A DNA stretch of 64,000 bases. Source: Winogradskyella sp. (GTDB taxonomy: Bacteria; Bacteroidota; Bacteroidia; Flavobacteriales; Flavobacteriaceae). The position numbers and the translations under genes were made by a program. The stretch's first letter is position 1, and each line of letters begins with the position of its first letter. The stretch lies in the NCBI GenBank assembly GCA_013002225.1, contig JABDKL010000013.1:43335-107334 (forward strand). Reading direction: 5' to 3'. Below are positions 54,068-63,188 of the stretch, one piece after another. The notes below the pieces were generated by a model. The model worked only from the letters and a program-made list of their open reading frames with translations, did no database searches and was not told the DNA's origin.

Positions 54068-54595
54068 ATGAAACCTTTTAAAACCTTACTACTAACTTTC
54101 TTTATTGCTTTTACGGCTTGCGAAAAAGAAGCCCCACTTACCTTCCGCACAGTCACAGAAAACTTTGTGGTGACCAATACCATAACCGTTACAAACAGCT
54201 CGACAGTAGCGCAACAAGTCAGTAGTTCTGAACTTTTAGATATGTCTTCAAATCAGGAGATCTCAGATAATCAGCCCTTAATTTTAGGAGCAAGAATTAA
54301 TTCCTTATCCTACCAGATTACAGATTTTACGGGTGAGTCTAATGCTATTCTTTCTGATGCTTCAATTGTAATTGGTGGTACACAATTCGATATAGAGCCG
54401 ATAAACTTAGAAGCAGCAAGCAATGCTAATTTTAGTTTCGAAGTCAATGATCCTTATTTATTAGAGCAAAGCAGCCAGGCATTTAAACACGGAACATCGA
54501 GTGTGGTATTAGTTAAAGGAATACTCAATACTACTCCTGTAGATTTTAAGGTCAACGTGATTGTTAATATCTCGGTGGCAATAGATAATTTATAA
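54068..54595 (+). CDS. hypothetical lipoprotein
   Basis: A 175-residue lipoprotein: MKPFKTLLLTFFIAFTAC with Cys18. The mature part is rich in Ser, Thr and Asn with alternating hydrophobic residues and ends in a strand (VNVIVNISVAIDNL), so a beta-sandwich is likely. No family is recognised. It is a single gene convergent with another lipoprotein gene. Confidence 0.7.
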   Translation: MKPFKTLLLTFFIAFTACEKEAPLTFRTVTENFVVTNTITVTNSSTVAQQVSSSELLDMSSNQEISDNQPLILGARINSLSYQITDFTGESNAILSDASIVIGGTQFDIEPINLEAASNANFSFEVNDPYLLEQSSQAFKHGTSSVVLVKGILNTTPVDFKVNVIVNISVAIDNL

Positions 54596-54600
54596 TCTAA

Positions 54601-54638
54601 AAACCCTCAGCAACTAAATACATAGTCACTGAGGGTTT
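54601..54638 (-). terminator. intrinsic terminator of the 282-residue lipoprotein gene
   Basis: A perfect 10-bp stem AAACCCTCAG/CTGAGGGTTT with an 18-base loop. The T run (TTTTTAG) is on the minus strand, with weaker tail on the plus strand. Confidence 0.75.
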
Positions 54639-54667
54639 AAGATTCAACCAATCAAACTGAAGTTTTT

Positions 54668-55516
54668 CTAATTCAATGTAATTTCAATCTCTTGTCCGTT
54701 ATTAAAGGTAAAGGTGGCCTGATTATCACATTCTCCAGAGCCATAATCAAATACACCACCAAAGTTTGTGCGTTGCATATCAAAGCTTCCACTTACAAAA
54801 TAAGTACAAATAACCTCGCGACGTAACGGAATAATAACTTCATAGGTATGGGTGTTCCCGTTTACAAAAGTGGCTGTCCAGTCGCCAGAAATTTCGAATA
54901 CATTATCACTAAAAATTCCACTTCCAAAGCCTTCTACCCATTCTCTAATTTTTGTACCCTCTCGCGATGCCTCTAAGCCATTAGGCCAGATCACTGTTAC
55001 ACTTAGGTCGTGTGTAAACTGTGGATTTCCATTATCGTTAGATAATTCTTTTAAGATAGTACGACTGCCTATCACTTGTTTTGCGTCAAAATAAAAATCA
55101 ACTAAGTTGTAATTAATAAGTATTTCTTGTGCCTGTGGATCTCTGGTGTAATCAAAAACAATCTGTCCCTTAATTATATGACCATAAACTAAGCAACCTT
55201 CTGTACCAAAATCTAAAGTGACCTGTCGGTAACCTTGTTGAGCTACGACAGTTATAGTAACACATGCAGGAATATCCTTGGCATAAAACCCAGACTTATC
55301 TGCTAAGTTAGATTCCTGCTCTTCATAGGCATCTATAATTAAGTCACCAAGTACAACATCAATTTTATCCATTTCAGCAGCTTGTATAAGTTCTTCACCA
55401 GTTTCTAATTGACTATTGGCATCTATAGCTGTGTCCTCATTACTACAAGATGTAAATGTTAAGCCTAAAACCACAACACTTAAGATAGCCGATTTTAATG
55501 CATTTAAATTTTTCAT
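54668..55516 (-). CDS. hypothetical lipoprotein
   Basis: A 282-residue lipoprotein with lipobox LTFTSC (Cys24) after a basic, hydrophobic N-terminus. Three later Cys residues (ACVTI, EGCLVYG, ICTYF) plus GECDN could form disulfides. The mature part is beta-rich: YRQVTLDFGTEGCLVYG, GSFDMQRTNFGG. I recognise no family beyond the general style of Bacteroidota surface lipoproteins. It is read towards its own terminator. Confidence 0.7.
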   Translation of the reverse strand: MKNLNALKSAILSVVVLGLTFTSCSNEDTAIDANSQLETGEELIQAAEMDKIDVVLGDLIIDAYEEQESNLADKSGFYAKDIPACVTITVVAQQGYRQVTLDFGTEGCLVYGHIIKGQIVFDYTRDPQAQEILINYNLVDFYFDAKQVIGSRTILKELSNDNGNPQFTHDLSVTVIWPNGLEASREGTKIREWVEGFGSGIFSDNVFEISGDWTATFVNGNTHTYEVIIPLRREVICTYFVSGSFDMQRTNFGGVFDYGSGECDNQATFTFNNGQEIEITLN

Positions 55517-55696
55517 AATTTCTGTTTTAATGTTAATATACTGTTAAGACCAGTAAACGTCAAAAAGGTTTAAAGATTGTAAAAAAAATGTTTGTAAATG
55601 AGATAGGCCTATTTGGATAAGTTACTATACAAACCTTGTAGCAAGGGATGCCATCAATCTTTTGAGAGGTTATAATACCGATAAATTAATAGGCTC

Positions 55697-56794
55697 TTAT
55701 GCTTTTAAGAACGAAATAGAAAAACAGGTCCCTACACCAACTGCACTATCTACTTCAATTTTACCACCAATACTTTCAATATGATTTTTTGTGATAAATA
55801 AACCGATACCTCTGGAATCTTTATGCTTGTGGAAGGTGCCATTTAGAGTGAATAATCTATCACCATGGGCTTCCAGGTTTATGCCCAGGCCATTATCCTT
55901 AATTTTTAATACGACATATTTATCCTTCAATTCACTATCTATAGAAACTACAAGCGGACGTTCTTCCGCTCTATATTTTATAGCATTGGTCAAAAAGTTA
56001 AGCACTATACTATCCAGATATGCTTCAATGCCCCAGATATTAGTATTTGAGTCGACATTATTGATGATGGTACACTTATTCTTTTTAGCTATGGCATTAA
56101 CATTATAAATAGCATTGGCTACATACTCAGATAAGGACAATTTATTGAGCGAATTAAAACTAGTCGGCTTATCTAATCTTATCATGTTAAGATTCTTTAA
56201 GGTATCTTCTAAATTAGACACTGCCTGTTTTAGCATCTCAAAATTTTCTGTCTCACAAATTTCTTGTTGCTCTTCCTCCATAAATTCCACAATAGAACCC
56301 AAGTTACCCACATGGGTTCTGTAATCGTGGGTTGCAATACGCGCAAAGTCTTTTAATTTTTCGTTCTGTCCTTTTACAACATTCATTAGAAACTGAAGAT
56401 GCCATGTTGCAGATTTTTGTGCCGAAATATCGGTAATCTGAGAAATAAAATACATAGGTAAGCCGGCATCGTCCTTTACCATTGCCACAGATAACAAAGC
56501 CCAAACTACATGACCGTTTTTATGGAAATAGCGTTTTTCCATCTGGTAGTCATCAATTTCTCCGCTAACCAGTTGTTCTAAGTATTGTAAGTCGGTATCT
56601 AAATCGTCGCGGTGTGTGATATCCTGAAATGTCAATGCATACATTTCTTCTTCCGAGTAACCTAAAAGCTCCGTTATACTTTTGTTCACCTTAAGCCATC
56701 TGCCCTCCAAACTCACAATTGAAAGCCCTCCATTGGCGAATTTAAAGATACTTTCAAACAGTTCTCCCTTTACTTTGTGTAAACGTCTTGGCAT
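55697..56794 (-). CDS. PAS-domain sensor histidine kinase
   Basis: A 365-residue soluble kinase. One PAS/PAC unit (about residues 10-130, with SITELLGYSEEEM and FISQITDISAQK) is followed by a dimerisation domain whose phospho-His is H156 in THDYRTHVGN, an unusual H-box. The ATPase domain has NFLTNAIKYR, KDNGLGIN and SRGIGLFITK. No membrane segment is present, so it senses a cytoplasmic signal. No response regulator lies next to it, so its partner is unknown. Confidence 0.92.
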   Translation of the reverse strand: MPRRLHKVKGELFESIFKFANGGLSIVSLEGRWLKVNKSITELLGYSEEEMYALTFQDITHRDDLDTDLQYLEQLVSGEIDDYQMEKRYFHKNGHVVWALLSVAMVKDDAGLPMYFISQITDISAQKSATWHLQFLMNVVKGQNEKLKDFARIATHDYRTHVGNLGSIVEFMEEEQQEICETENFEMLKQAVSNLEDTLKNLNMIRLDKPTSFNSLNKLSLSEYVANAIYNVNAIAKKNKCTIINNVDSNTNIWGIEAYLDSIVLNFLTNAIKYRAEERPLVVSIDSELKDKYVVLKIKDNGLGINLEAHGDRLFTLNGTFHKHKDSRGIGLFITKNHIESIGGKIEVDSAVGVGTCFSISFLKA

Positions 56795-56921
56795 AGGATT
56801 AAGTAATTTGGTTAGTTTTACTAAATTTAATCATTTTTTAGCATTTTCATTTAGTCGATTCGCAAATTTTATTAGCTCAAAAAAGCAAAGCACTTTATAA
56901 GGTCATAATAAAAATATTGCG

Positions 56922-56929
56922 TATATTTG
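56922..56929 (+). promoter_or_regulatory. -7 promoter element of rpsO
   Basis: An exact TATATTTG followed by CCG lies about 55 bases before the S15 start. It would start transcription downstream of the upstream in-frame TTG codon (56934) or at it. Confidence 0.6.
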
Positions 56930-56984
56930 CCGCTTGGAAGAAAATCTTTCAACGTACATAAAAATCATTTACAATAATATTAGC

Positions 56985-57254
56985 ATGTATTTAGATCAAA
57001 AAGCTAAAGAGAAACTCTTTAAAAAACACGGTAAAAACGCTAAGGACACAGGTTCTGCAGAAGGGCAAATTGCGTTATTTACTGAAAGAATTAACCATTT
57101 AACAGAACACTTAAAAAACAATCGTAAAGATTTTAACACAGAGCGTTCACTTGTTAAATTAGTAGGTAAGCGTCGTGCTTTACTAGATTACCTTACTAAG
57201 AAAGATATTTTAAGATATCGTGCAATAGTTAAAGAACTAGGATTAAGAAAATAA
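56985..57254 (+). CDS. rpsO: 30S ribosomal protein S15
   Basis: An 89-residue protein matching S15 from MYLDQKAKEKL to KELGLRK. DTGSAEGQIALFTERINHLTEHL is family-typical, as is KRRALLDYL. It binds 16S rRNA in the platform. The frame is open 17 codons further upstream from TTG 56934, but the S15 start at 56985 matches the usual length and the promoter position. A strong terminator follows, so it is separated from pnp. Confidence 0.97.
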   Translation: MYLDQKAKEKLFKKHGKNAKDTGSAEGQIALFTERINHLTEHLKNNRKDFNTERSLVKLVGKRRALLDYLTKKDILRYRAIVKELGLRK

Positions 57255-57256
57255 AT

Positions 57257-57282
57257 AAAAAGAGGCTTTTGAGCCTCTTTTT
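57257..57282 (+). terminator. intrinsic terminator of rpsO
   Basis: An 11-bp stem AAAAAGAGGCT/AGCCTCTTTTT with a 4-base loop and T-rich tail. Confidence 0.9.
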
Positions 57283-57467
57283 GCTTTTATATAACTCTAG
57301 CGCAGAGTATAAACTACGCATTGAAGAAGCTAATTATAGTTTTTCATTGGTCAGACTTTAAAGTCAACAACACTACACACAACAACACAACGACCATTGT
57401 TTAACAGAATTTTATTGGGCATTTCGACGTCGCGCGATGCCAGTACAATTCAAGAATTAAAAAATTT

Positions 57468-59735
57468 ATGATTCCAAAAGTATTTAAAGAGGTCATTGAC
57501 CTTGGGGATGGTAGAGAAATTTCTATCGAAACCGGAAAATTAGCAAAACAAGCGCATGGTAGCGTTGTGGTGCAGTCTGGAAAATGTATGTTATTATGTA
57601 CAGTTGTTTCTAATTACAAGCAAAGTCCAGTAGACTTTTTACCACTTACTGTAGATTACAGAGAAAAGTTTGCTGCTGCAGGGCGTTATCCTGGTGGTTT
57701 CTTTAAAAGAGAAGCACGACCAAGTGATGGAGAAGTATTAACGATGCGTTTAGTAGACCGCGTTTTACGTCCGTTGTTTCCTAAAGATTATCACGCAGAA
57801 ACACAGGTGATGATCCAGTTAATGTCGCATGATGATGATGTAATGCCAGATGCAATGGCAGGATTAGCCGCATCTGCTGCCATTCAATTATCAGATTTCC
57901 CGTTTGAATGTCCAATTTCTGAAGCCAGAGTTGGTCGTATTAATGGCGAATTTGTGATTAACCCAACACGTTCTCAATTATTAGAATCTGACTTAGATAT
58001 GATGATTGGTGCTTCTGCAGATTCAGTGATGATGGTAGAAGGTGAAATGGATGAGATCTCTGAAGAAGAAATGGCTGAAGCGATTAAGTTTGCACACGAG
58101 GCTATTAAAAAACAGTGTGAAGCTCAGGTAAGACTTGCTGAAGCTGTTGGTAAAAAAGAAACACGTGAGTATGAGCCGGAACCATCTGATGAAGACTTGG
58201 CTAAGAAAATTCACGATATGGCATATGATAAAGTATATGCAATTGCTAAAGCAGGTTCTGCTAAGCACGAAAGAAGCAACGCATTTTCTGAAATAAAAGA
58301 AGAAATAAAAGCGACTTTTTCTGAGGAAGAACAAGAAGAACTTGGCGATTTAATTTCAAAATATTATTACAAAGCAGAAAAAGCTGCCATCAGAGATTTA
58401 ACCTTAAACGAAGGCTTACGTTTAGATGGTCGTAAAACAGATGAGATAAGACCAATTTGGTGTGAGGTAGATTACTTACCATCTACACACGGATCGTCTA
58501 TCTTTACACGAGGAGAAACACAGGCTTTAGCTACGGTAACGTTAGGAACCTCAAGAGAAGCTAACCAAATAGATATGCCATCTTTTGAAGGCGAAGAGCG
58601 TTTCTATTTACATTATAACTTCCCACCGTTTTCAACTGGTGAGGCAAGACCCATCCGTGGAACATCTCGTAGAGAAGTTGGCCATGGTAATTTAGCACAA
58701 CGTGCCTTAAAAGGTATGGTGCCAGAAGATTGTCCTTATACGGTTAGAGTAGTATCTGAAGTTTTAGAATCTAACGGTTCGTCATCTATGGCAACTGTAT
58801 GTTCTGGTACAATGGCATTAATGGATGCTGGTGTACAATTAAAGAAACCTGTCTCTGGTATTGCCATGGGATTGATCTCTGATGCAGAGTCTGGAAACTA
58901 CGCTGTTTTATCTGATATTTTAGGGGATGAAGATCACCTTGGTGATATGGACTTTAAAGTAACTGGTACGGCAGATGGTATTACCGCTTGCCAAATGGAT
59001 ATTAAAGTAAAAGGATTGTCTTACGAAATTCTTGTAAATGCTTTAAAACAAGCACGTGAAGGTCGTTTACATATCTTAGAAAAACTAACTGACACTATTG
59101 CTGAACCAAATGCAGAGGTTAAAGATCATGCGCCAACTATGGTAACGCGTCGTATACCTAACGAATTTATCGGTGCTTTAATCGGACCAGGTGGTAAAGT
59201 CATTCAGGAATTACAAAAAGAAACAGATACCACTATTGTTATTAACGAAGATCCAGTAACTGAAGAAGGTATTGTAGAAGTTCTTGGTGTTGGCAGAAAA
59301 GGGATTGATGCTGTTATGGCAAAGATCGATTCATTATTATTTAAGCCAGAAGTGGGTAGTGTTTACGAAGTAAAGGTCATTAAGATGTTAGACTTTGGCG
59401 CTGTGGTAGAATATACTGAAGCACCAGGAAACGAAGTTTTATTACACGTTAGTGAACTTGCCTGGGAACGTACAGAAAATGTATCTGATGTGGTAAACAT
59501 GGGCGATGTATTTGATGTAAAATACTTTGGTATAGACTCCAGAACACGTAAGGAAAAAGTATCTCGTAAAGCTATCTTACCAAAACCAGAAGGTTTTAAA
59601 GAAAGACCGCCTAGAGATAATAATCGTAATGGACGAGATAACAACAGAGGTCGAGATAATCGTAACCGTGACAATCGTGGACGCGATAATCGTAGAGACG
59701 ACAGGAAACCAAGAGAAGAAAAGAAAGAAGATTAA
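57468..59735 (+). CDS. pnp: polynucleotide phosphorylase
   Basis: A 755-residue 3'-5' exoribonuclease that degrades RNA with phosphate. The order is two RNase PH-like domains (about 10-220 and 315-550) with an alpha-helical linker, a KH domain (about 560-620, [17 protein letters not shown]) and an S1 domain (about 625-695, [17 protein letters not shown]). A Lys/Arg/Asp/Asn-rich tail of RDN and RG repeats ends the protein and probably adds RNA binding. It follows rpsO, as in many bacteria, but across a terminator and a 213-base gap. Confidence 0.97.
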   Translation: MIPKVFKEVIDLGDGREISIETGKLAKQAHGSVVVQSGKCMLLCTVVSNYKQSPVDFLPLTVDYREKFAAAGRYPGGFFKREARPSDGEVLTMRLVDRVLRPLFPKDYHAETQVMIQLMSHDDDVMPDAMAGLAASAAIQLSDFPFECPISEARVGRINGEFVINPTRSQLLESDLDMMIGASADSVMMVEGEMDEISEEEMAEAIKFAHEAIKKQCEAQVRLAEAVGKKETREYEPEPSDEDLAKKIHDMAYDKVYAIAKAGSAKHERSNAFSEIKEEIKATFSEEEQEELGDLISKYYYKAEKAAIRDLTLNEGLRLDGRKTDEIRPIWCEVDYLPSTHGSSIFTRGETQALATVTLGTSREANQIDMPSFEGEERFYLHYNFPPFSTGEARPIRGTSRREVGHGNLAQRALKGMVPEDCPYTVRVVSEVLESNGSSSMATVCSGTMALMDAGVQLKKPVSGIAMGLISDAESGNYAVLSDILGDEDHLGDMDFKVTGTADGITACQMDIKVKGLSYEILVNALKQAREGRLHILEKLTDTIAEPNAEVKDHAPTMVTRRIPNEFIGALIGPGGKVIQELQKETDTTIVINEDPVTEEGIVEVLGVGRKGIDAVMAKIDSLLFKPEVGSVYEVKVIKMLDFGAVVEYTEAPGNEVLLHVSELAWERTENVSDVVNMGDVFDVKYFGIDSRTRKEKVSRKAILPKPEGFKERPPRDNNRNGRDNNRGRDNRNRDNRGRDNRRDDRKPREEKKED

Positions 59736-59758
59736 TTTCTTATCTACTTTTAATATTA

Positions 59759-59789
59759 AAAAAGCCCATCAAATTTTGATGGGCTTTTT
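59759..59789 (+). terminator. intrinsic terminator of pnp
   Basis: A stem of about 14 bp with core AAAGCCCATCAAA/TTTGATGGGCTTT and a 3-base loop, ending in a T run. Confidence 0.9.
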
Positions 59790-59897
59790 GTATGAAAAAA
59801 CCACTATCTCTTAAATAAATACTAAAAAGGATCCAAATCCTGTTTTACCACGTACATCTCTTGTTAACATTAAAATTTTAAACGGAGATTACCAAAC

Positions 59898-61322
59898 ATG
59901 ACCTCAAATAACAAAGCCCTCAAATCTTTAACCTATTTATTTACACAATTAAAACTTAAGCTAAGCACTGTAATTTATAGTAATGAAAAGATCCAAAATC
60001 CACATAATAAAATTGTACTCCTAAGTACCTTTTTTATTCTTCTAGTGGGCCTGTTTTTCTTTTACACCTTTCATAGTGATTTACTACAATTCAATCTAAA
60101 CAGAAAAAGCTCATTATTAGGTTTAACCTTTGCAACCGTAGCCAGCTGCTTATTCTTATACAAGCTGTTCTTTTTTCTGTATACCGCCTACAATTATTAC
60201 AAATACAAAGCTATAGATGCTGTTGCGAACGACGAACTTCCTACTTGTACTGTTATCGTTCCAGCTTACAATGAGGGCCATCAGGTGTATGACACCCTTA
60301 TGAGTTTGGCAAAGAGCGACTATCCTAAAGATAAGCTACAATTAATTGCCATTGACGATGGTAGTGCAGACAACACCTGGATCTACATGCTAATAGCTAA
60401 GAAACAACTTGGAGATCGCCTGGAGATCTATCAACAGCCAGAAAATAAAGGGAAACGCCAGGCACTTTATAAAGGGTTCCATTTAGGCTCCGGGGAGGTT
60501 TTTATTACTGTAGATAGTGATTCTATTGTCACCAAAGACACCTTAAAAAACTTGGTAAGCCCATTTGTAACTCAAAAAAACTGTGGTGCTGTGGCAGGAA
60601 ATATTAGAGTGCTCAATAATAAAAAGGAAATTCTTCCTAAAATGTTAGACGTAAGTTTTGTGATGAGTTTTGAATTTGTACGTTCAGCAGAAAGCCATTT
60701 AAACTCAGTACTCTGTACACCAGGTGCACTAGCCGCATACCGACGTGATGCCATTTTTGAGTGTTTACCAGAGTGGATCAACCAGACCTTTATGGGACAA
60801 CCCTCAGATATTGGTGAGGACCGAGCGCTCACTAATATGATTCTAAAACAAGGAAAACATGTGTTATTTCAAAACAATGCTGTGGCTTACACCAATGTCC
60901 CGGAGAAATATCCTGGTCTGTATAAAATGTTTATTCGCTGGGGACGTAGCAATGTAAGAGAGAATATTGCGATGGCAAAATATGTATTCACAGACTTTAA
61001 GGAGGGTAGTAAATTAGGAAGTCGCCTTTTATTTTTTAGTCAATTCCTAACCTTAGTCATGAGTTACCCCTTTGTGATTTTTATGCTGTTTTTTGTATTG
61101 ACCCATCCCCTTCTATTTCTGGGGTCGAGCATTATAAGTATTCTGGTCGCCGGTTCATTTGCTGTTGGCTTTTATTCCTATCGTTATGAAGTTAAAGAAG
61201 CGCTTTGGGTGTATACCTATAGCATTCTGTACACCTTTGCTTTGTTCTGGATCACACCCTACGCCATAGCTACAGCTAATAAAAGTGGCTGGCTAACACG
61301 TGGGCTGACGGCGCATTCCTAA
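59898..61322 (+). CDS. family 2 glycosyltransferase, processive type
   Basis: A 474-residue membrane glycosyltransferase. Two N-terminal hydrophobic segments precede the GT-A domain with VIVPAYNEG, AIDDGSADNT, VDSDS and the catalytic-base GEDRALTN. The C-terminal motif is FIRWGRSNVRE, so the usual Q-x-x-R-W starts with Phe here, as in hyaluronan/chitin-synthase-like relatives. Three or four transmembrane helices follow. It probably makes or extends a beta-linked N-acetylglucosamine or hyaluronan-like glycan, but the sugar is not proven. No other polysaccharide gene is adjacent. Confidence 0.85.
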   Translation: MTSNNKALKSLTYLFTQLKLKLSTVIYSNEKIQNPHNKIVLLSTFFILLVGLFFFYTFHSDLLQFNLNRKSSLLGLTFATVASCLFLYKLFFFLYTAYNYYKYKAIDAVANDELPTCTVIVPAYNEGHQVYDTLMSLAKSDYPKDKLQLIAIDDGSADNTWIYMLIAKKQLGDRLEIYQQPENKGKRQALYKGFHLGSGEVFITVDSDSIVTKDTLKNLVSPFVTQKNCGAVAGNIRVLNNKKEILPKMLDVSFVMSFEFVRSAESHLNSVLCTPGALAAYRRDAIFECLPEWINQTFMGQPSDIGEDRALTNMILKQGKHVLFQNNAVAYTNVPEKYPGLYKMFIRWGRSNVRENIAMAKYVFTDFKEGSKLGSRLLFFSQFLTLVMSYPFVIFMLFFVLTHPLLFLGSSIISILVAGSFAVGFYSYRYEVKEALWVYTYSILYTFALFWITPYAIATANKSGWLTRGLTAHS

Positions 61323-61341
61323 GCAACAATTAAATACTTTT

Positions 61342-61375
61342 AAAAACCATCAATTCTAAAGGATTGATGGTTTTT
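61342..61375 (+). terminator. intrinsic terminator of the glycosyltransferase gene
   Basis: A 13-bp stem AAAAACCATCAAT/ATTGATGGTTTTT with an 8-base loop and a long T run. Confidence 0.9.
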
Positions 61376-61586
61376 TTATTGCCATTATACAATTTGTCAC
61401 CGACAGCCTGTCAGTACTCAAAATTTTTAGCATTTAGATATTACCAATAAATAAGCTATAATCTTTTAGATACCTCAAGGATTAAGTCAAATACTTTAGG
61501 ACTCCATAATTCTCAAAATTAGACGTTCTAATTGGCACAATCGTATAGTCCTTGCAGTAAATAGAGTGTAACTATTAGATAAAATC

Positions 61587-62393
61587 ATGAAAGTATTAGT
61601 CATTGGAGCCGGTAATATGGGCTTAACATATTCTGAAGGTATGGCAGACTCGCCATTACTAAATAAACATAAATTGAGAATATATGATACCGATCCAAAA
61701 AAAATTGATAGCCTTAATAAAGACACCAGATTCGATGTTTACGATAATCTCGAAGACTGCCTGCCAAAGGCACATATCGTATTTATAGCTGTAAAACCAT
61801 ACCATAGCGACAATTTGTTTGCACAAATGAAGCCAATGATAAACGATGGACAGTTATTTGTATCGCTTATGGCTGGTGTCACTATAGACACCATTCAACA
61901 AAAACTCGACGCCAAAAAAGTGATCCGAACCATGCCTAACTTACCAGCCCAGGTTGGAAAAGGGGTAACTTCCTATACAGAATCCGAAGAAGTTTCTAAG
62001 GTCGAGTTGCTCATGGTACGTAATTTACTGGATACGACCGGAACCTCAATACACGTGAATACTGAAAAATTTATTGATGCGTCCACAGGGATCTCTGGTA
62101 GTGGACCAGCCTATGTCTTTTACTTTATGCAATCCATGCTGGAAGCAGCCCTAAAGATGGGATTTTCAGATTACGATTCTAAAGTATTAGTAAGTAGCAC
62201 CTTTGAGGGCGCCATCGAACTCTTCAATCAAAATAACATATCTCCAAAATCCTGGATAGATAAGGTTGCCTCAAAAGGCGGCACAACACAAGCAGCCATA
62301 GACTCTATGGAAGATAACAATGTAAAACAACTCATCCAAGATGCAGCCTATGCTGCTTTTGACAGGGCTGTAGAACTAGGTAAAGACAAATAA
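61587..62393 (+). CDS. proC: pyrroline-5-carboxylate reductase
   Basis: A 268-residue NAD(P)H enzyme for the last step of proline synthesis. The N-terminal Rossmann motif is VIGAGNMGLTYSEG and the substrate-binding segment is GISGSGPAYVFYFMQSM; ASKGGTTQAAIDSM near the end is family-typical. It is the first gene of a proC-proB-proA cluster, two bases before proB. Confidence 0.95.
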   Translation: MKVLVIGAGNMGLTYSEGMADSPLLNKHKLRIYDTDPKKIDSLNKDTRFDVYDNLEDCLPKAHIVFIAVKPYHSDNLFAQMKPMINDGQLFVSLMAGVTIDTIQQKLDAKKVIRTMPNLPAQVGKGVTSYTESEEVSKVELLMVRNLLDTTGTSIHVNTEKFIDASTGISGSGPAYVFYFMQSMLEAALKMGFSDYDSKVLVSSTFEGAIELFNQNNISPKSWIDKVASKGGTTQAAIDSMEDNNVKQLIQDAAYAAFDRAVELGKDK

Positions 62394-62395
62394 AA

Positions 62396-63175
62396 ATGGA
62401 TACAGATATTAAACGCATAGTCGTTAAGGTAGGCACCAATGTACTTACCAATAAAGACAACAGAATTTTAGGACCTGTTCTTAGAGAACTGGTACGTCAA
62501 ATCGCGGTGTTGTACGAAGAAGACATTATGGTGATCTTAGTATCGTCCGGCTCTGCAATGGCAGGAATGGAAGTTTTGGGCGACACCTCCATAGCAGACA
62601 AATCTATACGTAGGCAAGTCTACTCTTCGGTAGGTCAACCCAGAATGATGCGACATTATTACAGCATTTTCCACGACCACGGTATGCGTTGTGCGCAGAT
62701 CTTGGCCACAAAGCGTGATTTTGATCCAGGTAAGCACCGTCAAAATATGATTAATTGTTACGAAGGCTTATTATCTGAAGGAGTCATACCGATTGCCAAT
62801 GAGGATGATGCGGTATCACTAACCATGTCAATGTTTTCAGACAACGATGAACTGGCAAGTCTGGTGGCCGAACTGGTAGATGCCGATCGACTTATCATAC
62901 TATCAGATACCGATGGCCTGTACACTGGGCATCCGGATGATGATGCATCAGAAAAACTAAACGTGGTTAGAACCGACGAAAATGTAGAACAATACGTGCA
63001 AGCTTCTAACAAAAAAGAAGGAGAAGGACGAGGTGGTATGGCTTCAAAATTAAAGATAGCCAAAGGCACCGCAAATAAAGATATCCCAACTTATATCGCT
63101 AACGGTAAACGCGAAAATGTCATTGTAGATATCATAAAAAACAAACCCATAGGGACTAAATTTATTAGTGCCTAA
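62396..63175 (+). CDS. proB: glutamate 5-kinase without PUA domain
   Basis: A 259-residue amino acid kinase-fold enzyme that phosphorylates glutamate for proline synthesis. VVKVGTNVLTNKDN, VSSGSAMAGMEVLG, IANEDDAVS, and LSDTDGLYTGHP are the expected motifs, and GRGGMASKLKIA binds ATP. The C-terminal PUA domain of the E. coli enzyme is absent, as the frame ends right after the kinase domain (PIGTKFI). It is linked to proC and to proA, 13 bases downstream. Confidence 0.94.
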   Translation: MDTDIKRIVVKVGTNVLTNKDNRILGPVLRELVRQIAVLYEEDIMVILVSSGSAMAGMEVLGDTSIADKSIRRQVYSSVGQPRMMRHYYSIFHDHGMRCAQILATKRDFDPGKHRQNMINCYEGLLSEGVIPIANEDDAVSLTMSMFSDNDELASLVAELVDADRLIILSDTDGLYTGHPDDDASEKLNVVRTDENVEQYVQASNKKEGEGRGGMASKLKIAKGTANKDIPTYIANGKRENVIVDIIKNKPIGTKFISA

Positions 63176-63188
63176 ATAACACAAACAC

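Noticed and set aside
56934-56984. 17-codon N-terminal extension of S15
   Set aside because: The S15 family begins at MYLDQ and the TTG at 56934 lies only 4 bases after the -7 element.
59610-59720. Repeated GATAATCGT-like units as a CRISPR array
   Set aside because: The repeats are short, in frame, and encode the RDN tail of PNPase; there are no regular spacers.
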